Positions 1-5,935 of a stretch of DNA of 33,420 bases are shown here, one piece after another; position 1 is the first letter of the stretch, and each line of letters starts with the position of its first letter. The notes below the pieces were generated by a model. The model was not told the DNA's origin, ran no database searches, and saw nothing but the letters and a program-made list of their open reading frames with translations. Both the position numbers and the translations under genes were made by a program. Location of the stretch: contig JAJQBS010000108.1 of the NCBI GenBank assembly GCA_021203145.1, forward strand, positions 1 to 33,420, in the 5' to 3' direction. Origin of the DNA: Lachnospiraceae bacterium (lineage in GTDB: Bacteria; Bacillota; Clostridia; Lachnospirales; Lachnospiraceae).

Positions 1-47
1 CCTGCTGGGAGCCCCAAAATAGGTTTTAAATGCAGGTTATACGACTT

Positions 48-212
48 TTAGGCTTGTATCTCACGCACAAGAGCTTCTTGCGGTGTCTCTCCCGGTTCAA
101 TCTTCCCACCTGGGAATTCCCAGCCATCTTTAAATTCGCCGTAGCCACGCTGAGTAGCAAATATTTTTTCTTTATGTCGGATGACTGCAGCCACTACCTT
201 TATCGTCTTCAT
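48..212 (-). pseudogene. Truncated NUDIX hydrolase (MutT-like)
   Basis: The product begins [11 protein letters not shown], the usual N-terminus of small MutT/CTP pyrophosphohydrolase-type NUDIX enzymes that hydrolyse nucleoside diphosphate derivatives. The conserved [13 protein letters not shown] and ALVREI parts of the NUDIX box are present. The frame then reads QA and stops, before the REUXEE metal-binding glutamates and before the second half of a roughly 130-residue fold. I chose the ATG at 212 because AGGAG lies 9 bases upstream; an ATG 6 bases earlier is too close to it. The upstream small gene ends at 236, so the two were probably co-transcribed. With the catalytic glutamates missing the product should be inactive. 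The break probably marks a recombination joint or deletion; the 47 bases beyond the stop show no continuation. Confidence 0.75.
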
Positions 213-235
213 CTTCATTTTCTCCTGTCCCAAGA

Positions 236-487
236 TCAGCCAAAAATATCTCTAGCCATGTCAGCCAGCATTTCATTACGGTCAGTTTTGTCATCAAAAA
301 TATGCAGACATGCTTGTTTTAGCTTCGCAACATTTTTGTCAGTTACCTCTATCTCCGCATTTTCTAAAGCAATCTCAAGGTCCTCATCGTTCCAAAATTC
401 TTCATACCAGAATAAATCCTTTGCTTCTATATTTTCGCCTTTCATTTTCTTCTTCGCCTCACTCTCTACAATCTGCATTACTATCAT
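236..487 (-). CDS. Small acidic protein of unknown function
   Basis: I do not recognise this family. The 83-residue product is acidic and probably helical, with no signal peptide or membrane segment; tryptophans and aromatic residues cluster around [11 protein letters not shown]. Two starts are possible. The ATG at 487 has only a weak AAGAAG ahead of it. The ATG at 445 gives a 69-residue protein beginning [10 protein letters not shown], and fits better with a TATAAT box at 505-510 on this strand, which would put the transcript start near 498. The gene sits 23 bases upstream of the truncated NUDIX gene in the same direction, suggesting a former two-gene unit. The sequence looks like a real protein rather than a chance frame. 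Confidence 0.6.
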   Translation of the reverse strand: MIVMQIVESEAKKKMKGENIEAKDLFWYEEFWNDEDLEIALENAEIEVTDKNVAKLKQACLHIFDDKTDRNEMLADMARDIFG

Positions 488-488
488 G

Positions 489-775
489 ACATATAACTTC
501 TTGCATTATATTAAAGGTTTGTTAGTCTTCTGTACTATAGCACTGGCCGCTGGATGCCCAGATTAGGCTGTTTAAGTTGACTTTTTTAGCCGGTACTGAT
601 GAATTTTTTGAAAAAAACATAGATTTCCTCGCGCTTTTTATTGTTTATGATGCTTATTTTTCTACATATGCAATATCTTATTTTGCAAAATTCTTGTAAA
701 AAGGTGTTGAATATAGTACATAAATGTGATATAGTGTACTATATTTCAACAGATTAATTCTGAATATTTTCGGAA
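489..775. other. AT-rich intergenic region inside the mobile element
   Basis: No gene was found here. The stretch holds a possible -10 box (TATAAT on the minus strand, 505-510) for the small gene to its left, a large inverted repeat at 706-750, and a hairpin at 754-780 that overlaps the relaxase stop codon. The AT content is clearly higher than in the chromosomal part of the window. Confidence 0.6.
706..750. repeat. Inverted repeat with 14-15 bp arms
   Basis: The left arm GTTGAATATAGTAC (706-719) pairs with the right arm GTACTATATTTCAAC (736-750), differing by one extra base, around a 16-base centre. There is no T-run on either side, so it does not look like an intrinsic terminator. A protein-binding site or a recombination site is possible. 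Confidence 0.6.
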
Positions 776-780
776 TTAAT
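754..780 (-). terminator. Hairpin at the end of the relaxase gene
   Basis: ATTAATTCTGAA pairs with TTTCGGAATTAAT with one wobble pair, giving a stem of about 12 bp and a very short loop. It overlaps the TAA stop of the leftward relaxase gene (776-778). It may end that transcript, but there is no strong T-run after it. Confidence 0.4.
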
Positions 781-2091
781 TCAAGCATTCTGTATCCCTG
801 CTATGCTTTCGATTATATGTACGTTGCGCCATCTGAATTTGCTCATATTCTTTGGCTCTCCGTATCGCATCCGCGATCACATTTTCGCCCAGGATACTTT
901 TTGCCATGTTGAAGTCCTGTATTTGATTCCGCAGCGTCTGGTTTTCTTCTTTTGCATGTACCAGCCTGTCCTGCATTCGATATATCTGGCCATTCAAATC
1001 CGATTCCCTGCTTTTTAACCGATCGCATTTTATTTTCAGATCGTAATATTTCGAATATAACGGCTGTATAATCTCTAAAGCCTTCGCTATTACGGGGATT
1101 GCCCTTTTCCGGTAAGTCTTTGCGCTTTCCAATGTATTTGCTTCTGGCAACCACTCATCCGGAGATCGTTCATATTTCAGGACAGCCTGTTCCACCTGCT
1201 TCATATTTGATGTAAGCACAGACAGTTTCTTTTGTGCTGCCTTTGCTTTTTCTTCCATAGTTTCCGCTTCGGCTTCTGCCTCATCCCGCCGTCTCTGCGC
1301 TTCCCGAATCTGATGATCTTTATCACACAATTGACCGTGCAATCGTTCTTCCGTCTCTTCATAGGAGCGGTTCGTCTCCTCAAGCGCAATACAGCGTTCT
1401 TCCAGAGCCGCCACCTCTTTTGACCGCTCCTGCTTCTCGTAATCCAAAACTGAAAGATGTTTCTCATGAGTGCCTTTCTGCTCCACTCAATTCCGTGCCG
1501 CTCCATCACTGCTGCAAGCTGTTTTTTCTCTGCTGTTACCCACTGGTTCCACTCTGTTTCACTTCGTGTGCCACCGGTAAATCCCATTGCCGCCAGTGCT
1601 TTCTTCAATGAAACTCTTGTCTCCAGTCCCCGCTTGCTGCCAATTGTAAATGGGACAAAATCAATATGCAGATGTGGTGTTGCTTCGTCCAGATGCATAT
1701 GTGCAGAAAAGACGCGGAGATTCGGGTTCCTCTTCTTAAAGTCTCTCATATACTCATCCAAAATCTTTACAGCCAATTCGCCCTCTGCTGTGGTCGCAGC
1801 AGTATCCTCTCTGTTGCCTATCTGCAAAATTATCTCGTGAAATGGCTTTTCCTGTTTTCCAGAGCGAATTTTTTCATAATAGTTATCAATGCGCCTATCA
1901 CTGCGCGTCTGCTTCTGATTGTATTTATCAAGAGCATCATCAAACAGATCGTGATAAACTTTCCGGATATCCTCATTGCAGTATTCAATATTTCTGTAGC
2001 TCCGATCGGGATCTGTATTCTTTGCATGAAATTTCCTGCTATTGTGGCTCACAGAACCTTTCCCAACCATGGCGCTGATTGTACGTTTCAT
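776..2091 (-). pseudogene. MobV-family relaxase (Mob/Pre), frameshifted
   Basis: This is a plasmid mobilization/recombination enzyme of the Mob_Pre (MobV) family, which nicks oriT and pilots single-stranded DNA into a conjugation machine. The signature HLDEATPHLH followed by DFVP, holding the metal-binding histidines, is intact in the N-terminal half. That half reads from ATG 2091 (GAAGGTGG upstream) to GIEW near 1485. The coiled-coil C-terminal half continues from EQKGTHEKHL in another frame down to 776. Restoring one G in the TGGAG at 1483-1487 would join them into one protein of about 439 residues reading IEWEQK. The C-terminal part is long, charged and heptad-rich, as is usual in the family. 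The gene is probably inactivated by a one-base deletion, unless this is a sequencing error or the N-terminal part works alone. Confidence 0.8.
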
Positions 2092-2154
2092 AAAACCACC
2101 TTCTTCCCATAATTTTCCCAATCCATTTCGCCGTCCTACGTAGTAAACATTTCA

Positions 2155-2195
2155 CGGGGCGAAACCCCGGCCTTTGTTACTTTCGCGAAAGTAAC
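2155..2195. other. Candidate origin of transfer (oriT)
   Basis: Two hairpins lie 64 to about 105 bases upstream of the relaxase start: CGGGG-CGAAA-CCCCG at 2155-2169 and the perfect 20-bp palindrome GTTACTTTCGCGAAAGTAAC at 2176-2195. MobV relaxases usually act on hairpins directly upstream of their own gene, so this position fits an oriT. I cannot place the nick site. A transcription terminator for the gene to the right is an alternative, though no T-run follows. Confidence 0.5.
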
Positions 2196-2531
2196 TCAAA
2201 AGCACTTTTGACAGCCGTTCCGTCCATCAAAAGCTGTCTTTGCGCTTCTCGCCGGAGGTGCTTCTTCCGGCTGTCGCCGGATTATCCCGCCTGCATCACC
2301 TCTACGGTGCCTCCGGACGGGACGTTCCAGCCGCTTTACTTCCGCTGCCATAGCTTTACGGATAGCGGAAATCACATTTTCCACCGTGCTTTCCTCCCAT
2401 CCGGCGAGCCATACAAGCGTCCGCTCCTCCGCCCTGTTCAACTCGATATTTCCAAATATTTCATATCCCTTTCGGCCCTTAGTTCTGCAAGAGATTTCAT
2501 TGGGCTCATATGCATCCTCCTTTCTGCTCAC
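2196..2531 (-). pseudogene. Small mobile-element protein, probably frame-broken
   Basis: The open frame encodes 111 residues with a plausible core, EIFGNIELNRAEERTLVWLA and onward to about VKRLERP, that looks like a small accessory protein of mobilizable elements. The N-terminal residues in this frame look unnatural. The best ribosome site, AAAGGAGG, sits 6 bases before an ATG at 2509 in another frame, reading MSPMKSLAELRAERDMKY and stopping at 2438. A one-base shift near 2455 would join this start to the core. The Arg-rich C-terminus after RLERP also looks out of frame. I infer a gene damaged by at least one indel; its function is unknown. Confidence 0.4.
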
Positions 2532-2639
2532 GTTTTGTTGTTTGCATCTTCATAATACTCACGTATTGTTGTCTTTTCAAGTAGTTCTTTAACATTTTGT
2601 GAGCATCTTATTTTTACTTTCTTTGCTCACAAATTGTGA
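2527..2639. promoter_or_regulatory. Four operator-like repeats between divergent genes
   Basis: Four related 14-mers are seen: CTCACGTTTTGTTG (2527-2540), CTCACGTATTGTTG (2558-2571), CTCACAAAATGTTA on the minus strand (2590-2603) and CTCACAAATTGTGA (2626-2639). Their starts are 31, 32 and 36 bases apart, about three helical turns. They fill the space between the leftward mobilization genes and the rightward XRE repressor gene, so they are the obvious candidate binding sites for that repressor. Confidence 0.65.
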
Positions 2640-2664
2640 TAGAATAAGAAACGGAGGGGAGATA

Positions 2665-3273
2665 ATGGAAAATAAGATAGGGAAAACAATTTCGAGATTG
2701 CGCTCAGAGAGGGGTATGAACCAAAGAGAACTTGCAAGCATACTCGGTGTGAGCAATGGGGCCATTGGAATGTGGGAAACTGGAAAAAGAGAACCCGATT
2801 TGGATATGGTTTCTAAAATTGCAGCTTATTTTAATGTATCCGTTGATTTCCTGATTGGAAATACCGAACCAAGTTGTTCTACCGTACCTGCTGTATACTG
2901 CCCGGAAATAGCCAAACGGATTGCAGAACTTGCTTCATCTTCTCGTAGAAACATAAACGAACTGAGATCATCCTTGAAAACTCAGATATTGTCCGGATAT
3001 TGTTCCAACATGGATGATTTTATGCAGGATGTATACGCAATCTCTGATTTTTTTGGTGTGACAGATGAATATATTCTGGGAGGCAAAGAATTTGAAAGTC
3101 GCACCGACTACTCTTGCCTGTTAGATGCAAACGACAGTAAATTTTTGTCACTATTCAGGCAACTTAACGAGTGCAACAGAGATATCATCTTTGGAGACAT
3201 GCAAAGGTATTTAAAAGAGCAACGTTATGAGGAATCCGTTGCAGCGGAGACCCAGCTCAAGCAGGCAAAATAA
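2665..3273 (+). CDS. XRE-family transcriptional regulator
   Basis: The 202-residue protein starts with a Cro/CI-type helix-turn-helix at residues of about 5-60: IGKTISRLRSERGMNQRELA, then VSNGAIGMWETGKREPD, then FNVSVDFLIG. The C-terminal 140 residues resemble no domain I can name and probably serve for dimerisation or signal sensing. I chose the ATG at 2665, 5 bases after GGAGGGGAG, over an earlier in-frame codon without a ribosome site. The gene faces away from the mobilization genes and lies downstream of four operator-like repeats, so it probably represses itself and the mobilization genes. The family is common as the master regulator of phages and integrative elements. Confidence 0.85.
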   Translation: MENKIGKTISRLRSERGMNQRELASILGVSNGAIGMWETGKREPDLDMVSKIAAYFNVSVDFLIGNTEPSCSTVPAVYCPEIAKRIAELASSSRRNINELRSSLKTQILSGYCSNMDDFMQDVYAISDFFGVTDEYILGGKEFESRTDYSCLLDANDSKFLSLFRQLNECNRDIIFGDMQRYLKEQRYEESVAAETQLKQAK

Positions 3274-3276
3274 TAA

Positions 3277-3296
3277 GCTTCGAGTGGTACCGAAGC
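3277..3296 (+). other. Short hairpin between repressor and secreted protein genes
   Basis: GCTTCG (3277-3282) pairs with CGAAGC (3291-3296) around an 8-base loop, three bases after the repressor stop. No T-run follows. It may be a weak terminator or a processing site. Confidence 0.35.
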
Positions 3297-3342
3297 CAGA
3301 TAAGGGAAAAAGGTATGAAAAAAGGGAGGAAAAAATAATAGT

Positions 3343-4074
3343 ATGAAAAAGGCTGTTCTTGCGTCATTCTTAGCAGGTGTTCTGATCTTGTCTTCTTATT
3401 CTATTGAAGCATCAGAAACAGAAATGGACTTAGACGCAATAAACGAAAAAATAGAATCTTTAGAATCTGAATTAAATGAGTTATATGAGCAACGAGACGC
3501 ATTGACCGAATCTGAGAGTGAAACAGAAGTTGTTTATAGTTCCAGTTATTTAGAGAACATCTATTTTTGGTACGGAAGTTCAGAATACTTATATGTTGGA
3601 TACGAAATTAACAACCCAACGGATTACCCAATATACTTTAAAATAGAAACTGTTTTTTTGGATGAAGATAGCAATGCGGTTGGCACTGATGATGATTACG
3701 TACGATGTATTGGTCCACAAGAAAAAGCATTCTTAATCTCATTTAATGAGTTTACAGCTGCTTCAATTAATTATTCGCAGCATGTAGAAGCTCGTTCAAA
3801 CCTGCAGTCTGCGCAGCAATATATGGATTATTCTGCAACTGAGAACGATGGTAAATTTGTTTTTACCGTAAATAATTCATCGAACGAAACCATCCAGTAT
3901 GCCAAAATAACTGTTGTGTATTTCTATGATTCTAAGGTAATTTCAGTGTACGATTCTTATCTCGATGGGGGGACAACCGGTGAAATCCCTGGTGACGGTG
4001 TTGCTTATGAAGAATTCAGAATGTCCAAAAGCTATGATTCTTATCAAGTTTATCTCACCGGTTACCTTAAATAA
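3343..4074 (+). CDS. Secreted protein of unknown function
   Basis: The 243-residue product begins with a clear signal peptide (MKKAVLASFLAGVLILSSYS, cleavage probably near EASETE). A short charged coiled coil follows at residues of about 28-55 (INEKIESLESELNELYEQRD), then two beta-rich segments, each with a pattern of conserved aromatic residues (IYFWYGSSEYLYVGYEINNP and KFVFTVNNSSNETIQYAKIT). The second resembles the FxLYD-type beta sandwiches found in Firmicute surface proteins. No lipobox or sortase motif is visible, so it is probably released or loosely attached. GGAGG lies 17-13 bases before the ATG. It lies between two XRE genes and is probably cargo of the element. No function can be assigned. 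Confidence 0.75.
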   Translation: MKKAVLASFLAGVLILSSYSIEASETEMDLDAINEKIESLESELNELYEQRDALTESESETEVVYSSSYLENIYFWYGSSEYLYVGYEINNPTDYPIYFKIETVFLDEDSNAVGTDDDYVRCIGPQEKAFLISFNEFTAASINYSQHVEARSNLQSAQQYMDYSATENDGKFVFTVNNSSNETIQYAKITVVYFYDSKVISVYDSYLDGGTTGEIPGDGVAYEEFRMSKSYDSYQVYLTGYLK

Positions 4075-4109
4075 GTAGAAATCTTTATCTTTTTCAAAAG
4101 GGGATTTAT

Positions 4110-4433
4110 ATGACCACAGGAACGCGAATCAGGGAACTGCGCCTGAATTATAGATACCGCCAGTCCGATCTGGCCGAGCGGATCGGCTGCTCCACGCAAG
4201 TGGTTTCGAACATCGAGCGGAGCGTGACCGGCGTATCTGCAGATATGGCGTTGAAAATCGCCAATGAGTTTCATGTACCGGCAGAAGATATCATGCAGGA
4301 ATCATCCGTGAAAAGCATCTGCCTGACACAGGAGGAGTTCCAGCTGCTATCAGATTACCGGAAATTGTTATCAAACGAGAAAAAATTGTTATTGGACATG
4401 TTCCATTTGTTCCTGGCCAGTAAAAACAACTGA
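4110..4433 (+). CDS. Small XRE-family regulator
   Basis: This 107-residue protein is almost entirely a Cro/CI-type DNA-binding domain: TRIRELRLNYRYRQSDLAERIG, then CSTQVVSNIERSVTGVS as the recognition helix region, then IANEFHVPAEDIM. A C-terminal tail of about 40 residues is helical and may form the dimer. GGGG lies 8-11 bases before the ATG. Codon use is GC-richer than in the neighbouring secreted-protein gene, hinting at a separate origin. It lies 73 bases upstream of a small toxin-like peptide gene and may control it or the integrase, but no operator was seen. Confidence 0.85.
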   Translation: MTTGTRIRELRLNYRYRQSDLAERIGCSTQVVSNIERSVTGVSADMALKIANEFHVPAEDIMQESSVKSICLTQEEFQLLSDYRKLLSNEKKLLLDMFHLFLASKNN

Positions 4434-4506
4434 ATAGTGTATTTAACCGGGGAGCCGGGGGACGTCTCTCACCTGAACCGAGTACCTAGCGGGGAGGGGA
4501 ATTATT

Positions 4507-4590
4507 ATGAGTACATACGAAGGAATCATGGTTTTGCTGACAATCGTTTCTTTAGTCATCGCGATTCTGGACATGAAAAATAAGAAATAG
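4507..4590 (+). CDS. Putative type I toxin peptide (TxpA/BsrG-like)
   Basis: This 27-codon gene has a strong ribosome site (GGGGAGGGG, GGAGG 9 bases before ATG). The peptide begins MSTYEGIMVLL, closely like the MSTYESLMVM start of Bacillus subtilis TxpA and the TVYESLMIMI of BsrG. It continues as one hydrophobic helix (residues about 7-22) and ends in a basic tail, MKNKK. Such peptides insert in the membrane and are often listed as holin-like toxins. Downstream, the opposite strand carries a consensus promoter pointing back into the gene, which is the layout of an RNA antitoxin. It lies between a small XRE gene and the integrase, a typical place for a stabilising module of a mobile element. 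Homology is judged by eye. Confidence 0.75.
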   Translation: MSTYEGIMVLLTIVSLVIAILDMKNKK

Positions 4591-4682
4591 CCGTCCTGTA
4601 CTCTGGAAAGCTGGCGGCTATCTCTTAGGTAAATGTTAACGCCGGGTCGGGTGAGTGGCCTTCACTTTCCGGCTCCCTTGTT
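4576..4682 (-). ncRNA. Predicted antisense antitoxin RNA
   Basis: A consensus promoter on the minus strand (4689-4717) should start transcription near 4682, running leftward into the toxin gene. The transcript would meet a hairpin, TAGCCG (4615-4620) pairing with CGGCTA (4588-4593), followed on that strand by the T-rich run TTTCTTATTTTT (4576-4587). That is a plausible intrinsic terminator within the last codons of the toxin. The product would be about 105 nt, complementary to the 3' end and 3' untranslated part of the toxin mRNA, as with RatA against TxpA. It is predicted from sequence only. Confidence 0.65.
4641..4673 (+). terminator. Hairpin in the toxin mRNA 3' region
   Basis: GCCGG (4641-4645) pairs with CCGGC (4669-4673), and inside it GTGA pairs with TCAC. 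It could end or stabilise the toxin mRNA. No T-run follows on the plus strand. Because the antisense RNA crosses it, the same segment could provide the loop at which the two RNAs first meet. Confidence 0.45.
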
Positions 4683-4688
4683 AAGTAC

Positions 4689-4717
4689 ATTATAGGAATT
4701 TTTCGGGATTTTGTCAA
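4689..4717 (-). promoter_or_regulatory. Consensus sigma-A promoter for the antisense RNA
   Basis: On the minus strand TTGACA (4717-4712) and TATAAT (4694-4689) are separated by exactly 17 bases, a perfect match to consensus. No protein-coding gene starts downstream on this strand for 2.6 kb other than the frame-broken mobilization genes, so a small RNA is the natural product. The -35 box lies 30 bases before the integrase start codon. Confidence 0.8.
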
Positions 4718-4746
4718 CCACATTTAAACGTTCAGAGGAAAATCAG

Positions 4747-5856
4747 ATGCCTGCATACAAATACCAGACAAACGACGTGAAGACGCTCTGGTACTGCTCT
4801 TTCCACTATAAGGATTGGCTCGGCCAGAATAAACGGAAGAAAAAGATGGGATTCGCAACCAGGAAGGCCGCGCTCGAATGGGAGCGTTCTTTCCTTGACC
4901 AGGGAGCAAAAAGCCCGGATATCCTGTTCTCCTCTCTCGTAAAAAACTACATGGAGGACAATGAAACCAGGCTGAAACCTACTACACTGGAAAATAAACA
5001 GAGTATATTCGATGACAAAATCACTCCATATTTTGGGAATGTCAAGATTTCTAATATAGATGCTGTCATGATCCGGAAGTGGCAAAATGAGCTGCTCTCT
5101 TACAGGTCGAAAGACGGTGAGCCATATGCACCAACATACCTGAAGACTATCCACGCGCAGCTTTCAGCCATAACGAACTATGCAGTGAAGTATTATGGCC
5201 TTCCAAGCAATCCCTGCCACGTATCCGGTTCTATTGGCAAAAGCAATGCAGGTGAAATGTCCATATGGACGCGTGAACAATTTGAGTATTTCATCACTTT
5301 TGAAAAGCATTATTCTTTCCATTGCGCTTTCAATACGCTTTTTTATACTGGGATGCGCGAAGGAGAACTGCTTGCACTCACCCCGCAGGATATACTCGTA
5401 GACGAAAAGTCAATCAGTATTAATAAAAACTATGCAGTAGTCAAAGGAGACGAATATTTCCTTACCCCGAAAACAGACAAAAGTAAAAGGATTATAACCA
5501 TACACAAACAATTATGCGATGAATTACAGGCTTACATCAGTAGCATGTGTATCAATCCGGATGAACGTATATTTTATTTCACGAAAAGTGGACTTTCCAA
5601 AGAATTTGCCCGTGTGACTGATCGAGCTGAACTACCGCACATACGGATTCACGATTTGCGGCATTCCCACGCCAGTATGCTGATTCAGATGAAAGTACCG
5701 ATTACTGAAATTTCCAAGCGCCTCGGCCATGAAAGCCCTGAGATCACGCTACGGATCTACAGCCACCTGTATCCTGGAAATGAGAGAAATGTGCCTAACC
5801 TGATTGATGCTCTTTTCGAACCGGAATCTATGGAAAATATGGACGATTCTGAATAG
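4747..5856 (+). CDS. Tyrosine recombinase (integrase)
   Basis: The 369-residue protein is a phage/Tn916-type site-specific integrase. An N-terminal arm-binding part (residues about 1-55) is followed by a core-binding SAM-like domain (about 60-165) and the catalytic domain. The catalytic residues are visible: R204 in TGMREGE, H302 and R305 in HDLRHSH, H328 in GHES and the nucleophile Y338 in RIYSHLYP. I chose the ATG at 4747, 8 bases after AGAGGA, over an upstream TTG. The gene points at the 3' end of guaA, a well-known integration target, and is followed by a tandem repeat likely to be its arm sites. It should excise and insert the element. All catalytic positions are intact, so it may be active although the relaxase is broken. 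Confidence 0.92.
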   Translation: MPAYKYQTNDVKTLWYCSFHYKDWLGQNKRKKKMGFATRKAALEWERSFLDQGAKSPDILFSSLVKNYMEDNETRLKPTTLENKQSIFDDKITPYFGNVKISNIDAVMIRKWQNELLSYRSKDGEPYAPTYLKTIHAQLSAITNYAVKYYGLPSNPCHVSGSIGKSNAGEMSIWTREQFEYFITFEKHYSFHCAFNTLFYTGMREGELLALTPQDILVDEKSISINKNYAVVKGDEYFLTPKTDKSKRIITIHKQLCDELQAYISSMCINPDERIFYFTKSGLSKEFARVTDRAELPHIRIHDLRHSHASMLIQMKVPITEISKRLGHESPEITLRIYSHLYPGNERNVPNLIDALFEPESMENMDDSE

Positions 5857-5878
5857 CGGGTACTTTTCGGGTACTTTT
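5857..5878 (+). repeat. Tandem 11-bp repeat, candidate integrase arm sites
   Basis: CGGGTACTTTT occurs twice in direct succession (5857-5867 and 5868-5878), directly after the integrase stop and about 60 bases from the guaA stop. Short direct repeats at element ends are the usual arm-binding sites of tyrosine integrases. I saw no other copy in the window. Confidence 0.55.
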
Positions 5879-5888
5879 TAAGGAAAAT

Positions 5889-5932
5889 AAACCCCAACTT
5901 TCCTTTATTTACAAGGAAAATCGGGGTTTTTG
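5889..5932. terminator. Bidirectional terminator between integrase and guaA
   Basis: AACCCC with TTTCCTT pairs with AAGGAAA and GGGGTT around a short AT loop, with an internal mismatch. Going rightward TTTTTG follows; going leftward TTATTTTCC follows. It can serve both the rightward integrase and the leftward guaA. Confidence 0.75.
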
Positions 5933-5935
5933 TCA

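Noticed and set aside
1480..1490. Programmed frameshift in the relaxase gene
   Set aside because: No slippery heptamer or downstream stimulator is evident, and a neighbouring gene is also frame-broken, so simple decay is likelier.
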